64,000 nucleotides of DNA from Desulfovibrio sp. ZJ369 (GTDB lineage Bacteria; Desulfobacterota; Desulfovibrionia; Desulfovibrionales; Desulfovibrionaceae): contig NZ_JAAKEI010000005.1 of assembly GCF_011039085.1 (NCBI RefSeq), positions 57,648 to 121,647 of the forward strand, written 5' to 3'. Below, piece after piece: positions 52,813 through 62,260 of the stretch (position 1 is the stretch's first letter; every line of letters starts with the position of its first letter). Position numbers and translations under genes: made by a program. Below the pieces are notes generated by a model, which did no database searches, was not told the DNA's origin, and worked only from the letters and a program-made list of their open reading frames with translations.

Positions 52813-55737
52813 TCAGGCCTGTTTTTGGTCCTGCGCGGCATTTTCCCCGACGATGGCGCCTTTTTGCAGCAGGGTCTCAAAATCATCCCGGGGCATGGGC
52901 CTGGCGTAATGAAAGCCTTGCGCGCTGGTACATCCGAGCTGCATAAGTGTGGCGGCCTGCGCTTTGTTTTCCACGCCTTCGCAAATGACCGCCATGCCCA
53001 GTTGGGTGGCGAGCTGGATGACATTGCCGAGCACGATCCGCTCGCGTTCGCCGAGCATGTCGTTTTGCACGAAACTGCGATCCAGCTTGAGCACGTCCGC
53101 CATAAGCCGCTGCAACTGGCCCAGCGAGGAATAGCCGGAACCGAAGTCGTCAATGGCAATCATAAAACCGCGATTCTTGAGCTGCACGAGCTGCTTGCAG
53201 ACAGCATCGGGATTATGAATGAGCGAACTCTCGGTGATTTCCACTTCCAGGCAGGCGTGCGGCACGTTGTAACGGTCGGCAATGGCCTCAAGCCGGTCGG
53301 GAAAGTCCGGCTTGGTAAAGTGCAGGCTGGAAAAGTTGCAGGAAATGGGCAGTCTGGGCAGACTGCGTTCCTGCCAGGCGTGCAGCGCCTTGCAGGCCTG
53401 CTCGAAGATATGCAGATCAATTTTCGTCACTGAGCCGTTGCTCTCGAAAAACGGCATGAAGCTGCCCGGCATGAGCAGGCCGCGCGTGGGATGTCGCCAG
53501 CGCACCAGAGCTTCGCTGCCGATGATCTTTCCCGAAGGCATGTCCACTTTGGGCTGGAACCAGGCTTCCAGTTCCCCGCGCTCCAGAGCCATATCCAATT
53601 GTCCGTTGAGTTCGCGCTGGAGCAGGGCGTTTTGCCGCATATCCTCGTCATACAGCACAAGAGCGTTCTTGCCGCGTTGCAGCTTGGCGTTTCTTCGCGC
53701 GTAATTGGCCAGATCAAGCATCAGATGGCTGCTGTGCTTTTCCAGGGGATTCACCAGATAGACGCCGAAAACCGTATTGATTCTGTACGGCATGCCCTGA
53801 GAGCGCCGCCAGTTGTCCAGCTCCTTGTCAATGCTTTCGATGCGCGCCGCCAGATTGTCCCAATCCGTATAGCGCAGCAAAAGAATGAAATGATCCGCCG
53901 AGACGCGCGCGCAGAGCTCGCCTTCGCCCACCGCCTCGCTCATGATATGGCCATAGGCGCGCAGAAGTTGATCGCCCATGGTAAAGCCGAAGCTGTCGTT
54001 GATGATTTTGAACTGGCTGATGTCGCCGTAGAGCAGAGCGTAGCCCTTGTTATGGGCTTTGGCCAGAAGCGTTTCGGACTCCATGCAGAACTTGTCCATA
54101 TTGTCGAGCCCGGTCAGACTGTCCCGGTACAAAAGGGCTTGAATCCGCCGGTTGCTTCTGGACTTGATGTACAGATTGTAGAGCAGCAGCAGAATGATCG
54201 ATCCGAACACGGCCACAAGGCCGCCGAAGATCTTGACGGGATGCTCGGCCACAAATTCTCTCAGGCTGAGACTGCGGGGCCTGATGGTATTTTTCAGCAC
54301 CAGATCGTCCATGACTTCGGTGGAAATATACTGAACGCTTTTATCCAGAATGGTGAACAGGCGGGGGTCGGCATGGCGCGAGACGCCGATGCGCAACGGG
54401 CTGGTGTATTTGCCCAAGGGCGTCGTATCAAGGTTGGCGTAACGCGGATTGGTACGCAGATAGTTGACGACATGGGCATTGCCGTAGGTCGCGTCGGCCT
54501 TGCCCTGCAACACGGCCTCCATGCAGGCGGCCGTGGAATCGTAATACAGGATACGCTTGTCGGCATTTTCCTCGGCAACTTTTTTGGACAGCCAGCCCGG
54601 TCGCAGGGCAATGGTGTCGATTTCGTCCTTCTGCCGCGTGCGGACCACCATGGCGGGCGTGCGCAAATACTCGACGGTGCCGTTGAGCTTATAGTACTCG
54701 TTCCAGAGGTAATCGCCTGCCAGCGCGCAGATCACGTCGATTTTGCCCCTGGAGGCCAGTTCCAGGGCTTCCTGCTGCGGCAGCGGGACAAATTCGAAAA
54801 CCAGGCCGGTGTACTCGGTAATCTGCTGGAATAAATCCCCCACCACGCCCGAAAACCTGCCGCTCTTGGAATCCTTATAGCCCAGGGGCCTCCAGGTGGG
54901 ATCATAGGCGGCTTTGATAACGTTTTTCCGGCGGATGAATTTTTGCTCGCTGTCGGTAAAAACAGGCTTTTGGCGCGCGCTGAACGAGAAATACTTGTCA
55001 TACAGGCGCATGGAGTAATAGGCGTCGCGCAACGCCATGATGTTCATGGCCTTGTTGACGCGGGCCAGGAGATCCGGCCTGTTTTTGGCCACCGCGATAT
55101 ATATGGGCTCCGGGGAAAACTGGGCAACGCCGCGGAAAAAGCTGTTGCGCCCCGGATAGGTGATGGCCACCCCGTCCAGCGTTTTGTCCTCCAAGGCTTT
55201 GAACAGCGGAGCGGTTTCCGCGTAAGGGATGATCGTCAGGTCAATGTTGTTGTCCTGGCAGTATTTCTTGAATTTCTCGCCGGATCTGCTGCTGGCGAGG
55301 ATCCCCACTTTCATGCCCCAGAACGAGTCGAAATCCTCATAGTCGTAACGCTCGTCGTTTTCCCGGACATTGAGCGTGGTGAAAATGTTGAGCATGGGCT
55401 GGTCGGAAAAAGACATCTTCCGCTCGCGCTCCGGCGTGCGATATACGGCGGGCAGCAGATCGATTTCGCCTTTTTCCAGCATGGCCAGGGCTTTTTGCCA
55501 GCTCCCGGCGTCCACCATGTGCAAGTTCAGGCCGCTGAATTTGGAGATCTCGTGCAGAAATTCGATATTGAAGCCTATGAACTCGCCGTCCCGATTGCGG
55601 CGCATGTAGTCCCCGTTCTCGAAATAGCCGACGCGCACTTCCATCTGCTGCGCTGGCACAGCAGAGCAGAGGCCAGGCAGGAGCGCCAGGCTCAGGCTCA
55701 AGAGCAGAGGCAAAAGGCACAGAGTCCGGAAAATCAT
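52813..55737 (-). CDS. Sensor protein with tandem periplasmic SBP domains, degenerate GGDEF and EAL domains
   Basis: 974 residues from ATG 55737. A signal peptide (1-26) is followed by two type-3 solute-binding domains (about 33-250 and 270-485), a transmembrane helix (502-522), a GGDEF domain (about 535-690) and an EAL domain (about 710-965). The GGDEF signature is replaced by SADHF (613-617), so cyclase activity is unlikely. The EAL site is intact: E742-A-L744, EITESSL, D863-D-FG and the CEGVEN loop, predicting c-di-GMP phosphodiesterase activity controlled by a periplasmic ligand. A CT microsatellite sits at its ribosome binding site. Confidence 0.9.
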   Translation of the reverse strand: MIFRTLCLLPLLLSLSLALLPGLCSAVPAQQMEVRVGYFENGDYMRRNRDGEFIGFNIEFLHEISKFSGLNLHMVDAGSWQKALAMLEKGEIDLLPAVYRTPERERKMSFSDQPMLNIFTTLNVRENDERYDYEDFDSFWGMKVGILASSRSGEKFKKYCQDNNIDLTIIPYAETAPLFKALEDKTLDGVAITYPGRNSFFRGVAQFSPEPIYIAVAKNRPDLLARVNKAMNIMALRDAYYSMRLYDKYFSFSARQKPVFTDSEQKFIRRKNVIKAAYDPTWRPLGYKDSKSGRFSGVVGDLFQQITEYTGLVFEFVPLPQQEALELASRGKIDVICALAGDYLWNEYYKLNGTVEYLRTPAMVVRTRQKDEIDTIALRPGWLSKKVAEENADKRILYYDSTAACMEAVLQGKADATYGNAHVVNYLRTNPRYANLDTTPLGKYTSPLRIGVSRHADPRLFTILDKSVQYISTEVMDDLVLKNTIRPRSLSLREFVAEHPVKIFGGLVAVFGSIILLLLYNLYIKSRSNRRIQALLYRDSLTGLDNMDKFCMESETLLAKAHNKGYALLYGDISQFKIINDSFGFTMGDQLLRAYGHIMSEAVGEGELCARVSADHFILLLRYTDWDNLAARIESIDKELDNWRRSQGMPYRINTVFGVYLVNPLEKHSSHLMLDLANYARRNAKLQRGKNALVLYDEDMRQNALLQRELNGQLDMALERGELEAWFQPKVDMPSGKIIGSEALVRWRHPTRGLLMPGSFMPFFESNGSVTKIDLHIFEQACKALHAWQERSLPRLPISCNFSSLHFTKPDFPDRLEAIADRYNVPHACLEVEITESSLIHNPDAVCKQLVQLKNRGFMIAIDDFGSGYSSLGQLQRLMADVLKLDRSFVQNDMLGERERIVLGNVIQLATQLGMAVICEGVENKAQAATLMQLGCTSAQGFHYARPMPRDDFETLLQKGAIVGENAAQDQKQA

Positions 55738-55740
55738 AAT

Positions 55741-55765
55741 CTCTCTCTCTCTCTCTCTCTCTCTC
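55741..55765 (-). repeat. (CT)12 microsatellite at the ribosome binding site
   Basis: Twelve and a half CT units, read as GA on the coding strand, ending three bases before the ATG at 55737. The GA tract contains GAGAG, so it is itself the only Shine-Dalgarno-like sequence. Slipped-strand changes would alter spacing and ribosome binding. Confidence 0.85.
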
Positions 55766-56139
55766 ACGCTTTCGTCAAGTCCGGAAATCGCTTGCAGATG
55801 GCGAGAGTCACGCCATGAATTTTCATAGCAACCTCCCGCGCCTGCCAGCACAGAATGCCGGCCTGAGCCGGTTAGTCTGTGCCGTCCCAACTGACGGATC
55901 CGCGCCAAGCGCCGCGCTACACGGCTGCTGTAGAGTTCGGAAAACAGCTTACTCCCTGGTGCGGATTCATGCAAGGTGTCAAATATGCGTCTGCCAGGGC
56001 TGACGCATCTAAATAGTAAATGCAATAACCTTGCCATGTTCTTATAAACGCCGGGAAAAGCTGCCTTTTGCCCGGCGGCCGAGTTGCCGTTCGGAAAATG
56101 CCATGTCGGCGCAGCGTCTGCGCACCTGTGAAAAAAAAA
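55766..56139. other. Region upstream of the EAL gene
   Basis: No gene. 55985-56018 is a copy of the second repeat family (ATGCGTC / GACGCAT; its 55995-56018 matches 21243-21266 inverted). A run of nine A at 56131-56139 abuts the stop of the downstream minus-strand carboxypeptidase gene and, on the minus strand, is a T-run after GC-rich sequence, possibly a terminator. Confidence 0.5.
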
Positions 56140-57069
56140 TTAACGCCCCCGCGCCAGTACGCTCCGAACCTTCCCGGGCGCGCCGGCATGCCGGAAGCCC
56201 GCCTCCACAAGCCTGCGGGCCGAGCGATCGCGTTCGGTTTTGGTTTTCCCCCCAAGAATCACGATCAGAAGGCGGGTTTTGCCGCGCTGGGCCGTAATGA
56301 CGAGATTGTAGCCCGATGCCACGGTCCAGCCGGTTTTCAGGCCGTCGACGCCTTCTACCCTGCCCAGCAGAGTGTTGGTATTGCGCAGGGTGCGCCCTCT
56401 GTGCATGAAAAAGCGCGTGCTGTGAAAGCGCATGGCCGCGGGATGCGCCCGCAGATAGGCGCGCGTGAGCAGCATCATGTCCCGGGCCGTGGTTTTCTGG
56501 CCCGCGGCGGGCAGGCCGGTGGGATTTTTGAAAAGCGTGCGGCGCAGGCCGAGCGCGCGGGCCTTGCGGTTCATCAGACGCACGAAATGACGGCTGTTGC
56601 CGCCGACGCGCTGGGCCACGGCCGTGGCCGCGTCGTTGCCCGATGCCACGGCCATGCCGGTGAGCAGCCGCACCAGGGGAGTACGTTCGCCTGCGCGCAG
56701 ATGCATGGCCGATCCGCCTGTGGAGGCCGCCTGAGGGCTGATCCGGATTTTCTCGTGAAGTGTAAGGCGGCCCTTCCTGACGCTGTCCAGCGTCACAAAC
56801 ATGGTCATAATCTTGGCCAGCGACGCCGGGGGGATGACAGTGTCGGCCTGTTGCTCATAGAGCACGCGCCCGGTAGTGAGGTTCACCATGATGGCGGCGC
56901 GAACGGGCAGGGCGGCGTGCGCGGGGGCGCAAAACCCCGGCCAAAGAAAAAGACAGAGGAAAAGAAAGGCCGAAACAGCCTCACGGCGCAGCGCGCTGCC
57001 CCACGCAAGCCTTGCGCCGCCATCGCGTTTTCGCGGTTTGCGCGGCGGGATGGGATCAGCGCGGCTCAT
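56140..57069 (-). CDS. D-alanyl-D-alanine carboxypeptidase (penicillin-binding protein, peptidase S11)
   Basis: Trims the terminal D-Ala of peptidoglycan stem peptides in the periplasm. 309 residues: signal/anchor helix (SAFLFLCLFLWPGFCAPAHA), then SxxK at S83-K86 (PPASLAKIM), SxN at S143-N145 (VASGND) and KTG at 245-247 (GLKTGWT). It ends with only about 20 residues after the last motif and seems to lack the C-terminal amphipathic anchor domain of PBP5. The start ATG 57069 overlaps the AI-2E gene's stop by 14 bases. Confidence 0.93.
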   Translation of the reverse strand: MSRADPIPPRKPRKRDGGARLAWGSALRREAVSAFLFLCLFLWPGFCAPAHAALPVRAAIMVNLTTGRVLYEQQADTVIPPASLAKIMTMFVTLDSVRKGRLTLHEKIRISPQAASTGGSAMHLRAGERTPLVRLLTGMAVASGNDAATAVAQRVGGNSRHFVRLMNRKARALGLRRTLFKNPTGLPAAGQKTTARDMMLLTRAYLRAHPAAMRFHSTRFFMHRGRTLRNTNTLLGRVEGVDGLKTGWTVASGYNLVITAQRGKTRLLIVILGGKTKTERDRSARRLVEAGFRHAGAPGKVRSVLARGR

Positions 57070-58168
57070 GGATCTGGTAAAAACGGTTTGCTTCCTCCAC
57101 AGCCTGGATGGCAAAGGCCAGCAGCACCGGCCCGGCGATCAGGCCCACCGGCCCGAAGCTGGCGAGCCCGCAGAGAATGGCCAGAATCAGCACAAAGAAC
57201 GGCGCCTTGATGCCCTGGCGCAGGAAAAGGGGGCGCAGCACGTTATCCACGCCTGCCACGGCGATGACGCCCCAAAGGCCCAGGCCCACGGCGGCCATGG
57301 CCTTGCCGGTGAACCAGAGGGAAAGGCAGAGCGGCATCCAGATCAGCGCCGTGCCCACCACCGGAATGGGCGCCACGAGGGTGGCCAGCATACCCCAGAA
57401 CGCGGGCTGATTGATGCCCGCCACGGCAAAACCGATGCCGCAGAGCACGCCCTGAGCCAGAGCCACCAGCACAATGCCCAGCAGAATGGCGCGCAAGGCC
57501 TTGTGGATGGCGCAGATAAAGCGGCTCAGCAGGCTCTGGGGCAAATGAAATATGCGCCCTGCAATCTTGCGGATGCGTCGGGCATAGACGGTAAACACCA
57601 CCGTGAGCGTCAGAAAGAGAAAGGTGGTCCAGAATGCGGTCATGGTTCCGCCGAGCACGTCAAAGCCGCGAGTGAGGAGCAGGCTCATGGTGTCCGCGAA
57701 AAGCGTGTCCAGGTTATGAATGAAATCATTGACCACTTTTTCCACACGCGGGTATTCGGCCAGGCTCATGCGCCATTGCTGAATATATTCCACCCAGTCC
57801 GGGGGAATTTGAAAATTGTTGGCCTGCAGTTCGCGCAAACGCACCAGACCTGCGGCCGCCTGCGGCGAAACGAGCAGCGCCAGCATGGCTATGGGCACGA
57901 AAAAGGCGGACAGGAGCGTCGTAATGTACGCGTAGAGCGCCGCATGGCTGGAAAGCTTGAGCAGCAGACGGCGCTGGAGCGTATCCGGCCGCTTTCGTTC
58001 AAGCCTGATCCGCCAGGCGCTGGTTTTCCTGCGCAGGTTGCGGTAATAGGGCAGAGTCAGGCAGGAGAAGCAGGCCGCCATGAAAATGGTCACCTGATTG
58101 GGCCAGAGCAGCATATACCACGCCAGTGCAGCCAAAAGATAAAGCAGGCGCGGCAAAAATACGGTCAT
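57056..58168 (-). CDS. AI-2E family transporter
   Basis: 370 residues of the PerM/YdiK type, with eight or so helices and a periplasmic loop in the middle (QIPPDWVEYIQQWRMSLAEYPRVEKVVNDF). The C-terminal signature is typical (VAPIPVVGTALIWMPLCLSLW, AGVDNVLRPLFLRQGIKAPFFVLILAILCGLASFGPVGLIAGPVLLA). Substrates of the family are mostly unproven; despite the name, AI-2 transport is shown for few members. ATG 58168 is the family-like start. Confidence 0.92.
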   Translation of the reverse strand: MTVFLPRLLYLLAALAWYMLLWPNQVTIFMAACFSCLTLPYYRNLRRKTSAWRIRLERKRPDTLQRRLLLKLSSHAALYAYITTLLSAFFVPIAMLALLVSPQAAAGLVRLRELQANNFQIPPDWVEYIQQWRMSLAEYPRVEKVVNDFIHNLDTLFADTMSLLLTRGFDVLGGTMTAFWTTFLFLTLTVVFTVYARRIRKIAGRIFHLPQSLLSRFICAIHKALRAILLGIVLVALAQGVLCGIGFAVAGINQPAFWGMLATLVAPIPVVGTALIWMPLCLSLWFTGKAMAAVGLGLWGVIAVAGVDNVLRPLFLRQGIKAPFFVLILAILCGLASFGPVGLIAGPVLLAFAIQAVEEANRFYQIHEPR

Positions 58169-58370
58169 AGGAAAAGCCTTTGCTGGTATGCGAACACCGG
58201 AAATTGCGCCGGGCACGCGGCCCGGCTGAGCGGCGTTCGGAAAATTCCAGCCTAGCAGACCTTGCGGGGCTCTGCCAAGCCCCGGCGGGCGGCAAAAAAA
58301 GCGTTCGTCCGGCCTGCCGCGCCCGGCCACGGCGTTGCCTTGCGCTTCGGCCTGCCGTATGCTGCCGGGC

Positions 58371-61286
58371 ATGAACGCCGCTTCGTCCATCGCTCTTTCG
58401 GCCAGGCAGGGGCAGGATCCCGCGCATGTTCTGCTGACTGCGGCTGTGACCTGCGCAGGCCGGGAAGCGCCCGCCGCCTGCCTTCATGCCCTGGTCGAGG
58501 CGGGCATACAGGATCTGGCCGTGGTTTGCCTCTGCCCGGCCGCGCTGGAAGTTCCGGTGCTGGCCCTGGGGCGGGCGCTGCTGCGGCGCAAGGCCCTGCA
58601 AAGCTTTGTCTGTCTGCCCCTGGCAGCCGGGCAAAGCCCGCGAGCGGCCGTCAACCGGCTTGTTGCGACCGCCGCAAGCCCTTTTTTGCTCCTGCTTTCC
58701 TCTGACGTGCTTCTGGAAGAAAACAGCCTGCCGCCCATGCTGGCAGTGCTCAACGGCAACGCCGCCCTGGCGGGCGTCAACCCCTTGCTGCTTGCCGGGG
58801 GCCGGGCTTCCGGCAACGCGTCCGCCCGGAGGCGCCTCTGTCATCTGGGCAGCGTGGCCGACAGCCGGGGCCAGATACGCTATTTATATGAAGGCCTGGA
58901 TGTCGGGCATCCTCTGGCCGCGCGCAGACGCGTTTTTCAAATCGCGCACGAGGCGGCTCTCCTGTTGCGGCGGGAAGATTTTATGGCCGCGGGCGGTTTT
59001 CAGCCGAATCTGGAGGCCCTGGCCGGGATCGATCTTTGCCTGCGCCTTGCGGCCGCGCGCAAGGGTTTTTTTTCAAGCGAGCCCGCGGCGCGCGCGGTAC
59101 TGTGCGACAGCTTCGATCCCTGGAAAAGCTGCGGCCTCTGGAACAGCCTTTTACAGCGCGGCCGTCTGGATCCCGCGTTGCTGCGGCCGGACTATCACCT
59201 CCAGGCGCAGGCTGACGGTCTGGAGTACGGCCTGACGCCCTGGCTGGTGGAAGGTCCGCGCAACCTGCCCCTGGATCCTGCCCCGCACTCGTTGCAGAAC
59301 TCCCTGGACTTCCTGGATGCGGCATGGCTGCGCTGGCGACATGCGCCGGAACCCGACGCCCTGTTGCATTTGCTGCGCCTCTTGCCGTCACGCGAGCGGA
59401 GCGCGGCAGTGGCCCTGTGCCGCGAGCTGCCGTCCTCGCTGCCGAGAGTCTTTGCCTGGTATACGCATTGCGCCGCCCGGCTGGCCGAGTTTGGCGGGCA
59501 GGAAAAGCTGGGCACGCTCAGGGAGCAGGCGCTGGAGTGGCTGGCGCAGGCGCGGCGTTTTCAGCACGAGCAGCTCAGGCCGGGCATGCGGGCTCTGGCG
59601 CGGGCGGGCATCTACGCCTGCTCCCTGGACAATGCGCCCTCCATTTATGACGCCTGGCTTGAGCTGCGGGAAGGGAACCGCGCTGACGGGCAGCCGGAAG
59701 CCCGGCAGCTGAGCGTGGGCCGCCAATGGCCGGAGATCGCCGTGCTCATGCCGGTTTGGAATCCGAACCCGGCATTTTTGCGCGCGGCGCTGGATTCCGT
59801 GCTGGCCCAGCAATATGGCCGCTGGCAGCTCTGTCTGGCCGATGACGCCTCCACCTCGCCGGAAACGCCGGAAATGCTGCGCGCGTATGCCGCGCGGGAT
59901 CAGCGCATCCGCCTGGTCATCCGGGAACGCAACGGGCATATCTCGCAGGCCAGCAACAGCGCCCTGGCTTTATCCGACGCGCCCTGGGCCGCCTTTTTGG
60001 ATCATGACGATCTGCTGGCCCCCAACGCGCTGCTGGAAGTGGCCCGCCATGCGGCTGAGAGCCCCCGACTGCGCTTCATCTACAGCGACGAGGACAAGAT
60101 CGACGCCGCCGGGGTGCGGCGCACGCCGATTTTTAAGGCCGCCTTTGACTTTGACCTGCATTTCACCGGCCATCTCTCAAGTTACGCGGCCTCCACGCTG
60201 CGCGCCGCCAATGGTCTGCGACGCGGCTTTGAAGGCTCCCAGGATTTTGATCTGAGTCTGCGGGTGACGGAAAAGCTCAAGCCGGAAGAAATCGCCCACA
60301 TTCCCCGCATCCTGTATCATTGGCGGATTCATGCGGAGAGCACCACCTCTGGCCTGGCAAGCAAGCCGTATGTGCTGGAAGCCACCCGCAAGGCCTTGGA
60401 GGCCAGCGCGCAACGGCGGGGTTTGCAGGCCACGGCCGAGCCCGCGGGCAAAAATAATTTTTTCAGGCTAAAAACAGCCGTGCCGCCAGGGCTGCGTTGC
60501 AGCGTGATTCTTCTGGCGGATGCGCCGCGCCCCCCGGCTCCTGGCCTGGTGCAGTGCCTGCAAGAGCTTGCCCGTCAACTGCAACTGGAGACGCTCTGGC
60601 AGCCCCTGACACCCTCTGCCTTGAGCCGCGCCGATTTGCCCCCGCAACTGCATGCCCGCAGCCTGCCGCCCGCCGGGCCGCATTGGGCCACGGCCTGCCG
60701 GGCGGCGGCGCGCGCCGCTGCGGGGGATGTGCTGCTCTTTCTGGATGCCGCTCTTTTGCCTCTTGAGGGTTGCCGCCCCGAACAACTGGCAGTGCTGGCT
60801 TTGCGGCCCGATCTGGCTGTTGTGGGCGGCTGCGTCTGGCAAGGCGGGCGGCTGTGGCACGCCGGGCTGTACCCCGACGCGACGGGCCTGCCTTTTCCCT
60901 TGCAGCGTGGAGCCACGCCGGATCTGCTGCCCTCGCTCTGCTGGGGCCAGTTACTGCTCGCCCGGCGGGCCCTGGCCGCATCCTGGCGCTGCATGGCCGT
61001 GCGGCGGGAGGATTTTTTGCGCCATGAGGGCTTTGATCCCGCGCTGGGCCCCCTGGCCGAAGCCGAGTACGCCTTGCGGCGGGAGGGGGAGGGCAGGCAT
61101 TCGCTGATTTCGCCCTGGGGGCAATGGCTGTTGCCCGAACCGGCGCGGGAGGAATCAATGACGCCCCGGGCGCGGCAAGACTTTCTCCGGCGCTGGGGCG
61201 AGGTTGTCAGGACTCACGGTTTGCGCAACCCGCAGTTGCGCGCCGCGCCCGATTTCGGCTGGACCCTGAATTTGAGCGGGGTTTGA
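58371..61286 (+). CDS. Multi-domain glycosyltransferase family 2 protein
   Basis: 971 residues. The central GT-A domain (about 460-690) has IAVLMPVWNPNP, LADDAST, the nucleotide-binding LDHDD (543-547) and YSDEDK, plus HIPRILYHWRIH, typical of O-antigen or rhamnan glycosyltransferases. The N-terminal 400 residues hold a degenerate GT2-like fold (LLLLSSDVLLEENSLPPML, FMAAGGFQPNLEALAGIDLCLRL) and the C-terminal 250 another (VLLFLDAALLPLEG, HEGFDPALGPLAEAEYAL). Acceptor and sugar are unknown. No other polysaccharide genes adjoin. The ribosome binding site is weak. Confidence 0.85.
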   Translation: MNAASSIALSARQGQDPAHVLLTAAVTCAGREAPAACLHALVEAGIQDLAVVCLCPAALEVPVLALGRALLRRKALQSFVCLPLAAGQSPRAAVNRLVATAASPFLLLLSSDVLLEENSLPPMLAVLNGNAALAGVNPLLLAGGRASGNASARRRLCHLGSVADSRGQIRYLYEGLDVGHPLAARRRVFQIAHEAALLLRREDFMAAGGFQPNLEALAGIDLCLRLAAARKGFFSSEPAARAVLCDSFDPWKSCGLWNSLLQRGRLDPALLRPDYHLQAQADGLEYGLTPWLVEGPRNLPLDPAPHSLQNSLDFLDAAWLRWRHAPEPDALLHLLRLLPSRERSAAVALCRELPSSLPRVFAWYTHCAARLAEFGGQEKLGTLREQALEWLAQARRFQHEQLRPGMRALARAGIYACSLDNAPSIYDAWLELREGNRADGQPEARQLSVGRQWPEIAVLMPVWNPNPAFLRAALDSVLAQQYGRWQLCLADDASTSPETPEMLRAYAARDQRIRLVIRERNGHISQASNSALALSDAPWAAFLDHDDLLAPNALLEVARHAAESPRLRFIYSDEDKIDAAGVRRTPIFKAAFDFDLHFTGHLSSYAASTLRAANGLRRGFEGSQDFDLSLRVTEKLKPEEIAHIPRILYHWRIHAESTTSGLASKPYVLEATRKALEASAQRRGLQATAEPAGKNNFFRLKTAVPPGLRCSVILLADAPRPPAPGLVQCLQELARQLQLETLWQPLTPSALSRADLPPQLHARSLPPAGPHWATACRAAARAAAGDVLLFLDAALLPLEGCRPEQLAVLALRPDLAVVGGCVWQGGRLWHAGLYPDATGLPFPLQRGATPDLLPSLCWGQLLLARRALAASWRCMAVRREDFLRHEGFDPALGPLAEAEYALRREGEGRHSLISPWGQWLLPEPAREESMTPRARQDFLRRWGEVVRTHGLRNPQLRAAPDFGWTLNLSGV

Positions 61287-61296
61287 GCCCGAAGGC

Positions 61297-61785
61297 TCAG
61301 CCCAGCACCTTGCTGCCGTGAAAGGCAATGCTCATCACTTCATAGGTGACCCGGCCGCGCGGAATGTCCACCGTGACTTCGTCGCCCTGCTCCCTGCCCA
61401 GCAGGGCCTGGCCCACGGGCGAGAGAAAAGAGATGGAGCCTTTGGCCGGATCGGCCTCGTCCGGGCCGAGGATGGTGAATGTCCTGCGTTCGCCGCTGTC
61501 CACATCTTCCACTTCCACGCTGGCGCCGAAAATGACTTTGTCGCCGCTGAGCTTGTCCAGATCGATCACCTGATACAGGGCAAGGCGCGATTCAATGTAC
61601 TTGATGCGCGCTTCGGCCATGCCCTGCCGCTCGCGGGCGGCGTCATAGCCCGCGTTTTCGCGCAGGTCGCCTTCTTCCCTGGCTTCCTTGATGGCCTGGA
61701 TGATGGCCGGGCGCTCGGTTTTCAGGCGGGCCAGTTCCTCTTCAAGTTTTTTGTAGCCCTGGATGGAAATGGGAGTGCTTGTCAT
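61297..61785 (-). CDS. greA: Transcription elongation factor GreA
   Basis: Rescues backtracked RNA polymerase by stimulating transcript cleavage. 162 residues: an N-terminal coiled coil with the acidic tip (REEGDLRENAGYDAARERQG) and a C-terminal FKBP-like domain (GDKVIFGASVEVEDVDSGE, ISFLSPVGQALLGREQGDEVTVDIPRG). ATG 61785 has GAGG upstream; the longer open frame is not GreA. The 3' end abuts the convergent glycosyltransferase gene with a 10-base gap. A terminator-like hairpin precedes the start codon. Confidence 0.97.
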   Translation of the reverse strand: MTSTPISIQGYKKLEEELARLKTERPAIIQAIKEAREEGDLRENAGYDAARERQGMAEARIKYIESRLALYQVIDLDKLSGDKVIFGASVEVEDVDSGERRTFTILGPDEADPAKGSISFLSPVGQALLGREQGDEVTVDIPRGRVTYEVMSIAFHGSKVLG

Positions 61786-61802
61786 GTCGAACCTCACAAA
61801 AT

Positions 61803-61831
61803 AAAAAAAGCGCCTGCTGCCCGGACAGCAG
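61803..61831 (-). terminator. Terminator-like hairpin in the greA leader
   Basis: On the minus strand, CTGCTG (61831-61826), loop TCCGGG, CAGCAG, then GCGC and seven T (61809-61803), ending 17 bases before the greA ATG. Hairpin plus T-run directly before a start codon suggests attenuation. An intrinsic terminator is known in the greA leader of E. coli, so autoregulation is plausible here. Confidence 0.55.
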
Positions 61832-62260
61832 AGCACACCTGCGGATCTTGGTTGTATTTGGATCGGATTTGCGGAAAGCCCGCGCCCGGCCGAATGCGGA
61901 TACGCGGCTCCACGGCCAGAGACATGCGCCGTGTCTGCTACCCTAGCCATTGCTGTGCCTGGGGTCAAGCCTTGGCGCAACTTTTTCCGCGATCGCCCCG
62001 GAAAGAGAGACCGGGCGGAGCGGGCTTGCGCGGCGGGTGCGAGGCGTAGTATAGCTTTCACAAAGCTGCCGGAAGCGTTTTTCTTTTGGCCTGAGCGCGC
62101 CGTTGCCTGCCGCGCCTGACGGTTCCTGGCAGGGTGCACGCGGGATGCATACGGCAGGCCCGGTTTTTTCCTGAAGCCATGCCGGATGCGGCGTGTTTGA
62201 AAATGGATCGGAGCCCTCTCCCGCCGACATCCGGCGCTACTGCTAACGAATTGCCATATC
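61832..62260. other. greA-flippase divergent spacer
   Basis: About 430 bases with no gene. TTGCGC (62026-62031), an 18-base spacer and TATAGC (62050-62055) form a candidate promoter for the plus-strand membrane protein gene. I could not define the greA promoter. Confidence 0.4.

Noticed and set aside
55738..56037. Upstream extension of the EAL protein through the CT tract (Arg-Glu repeats)
   Set aside because: The signal peptide begins at ATG 55737; residues before it are repeat-encoded and would block export.
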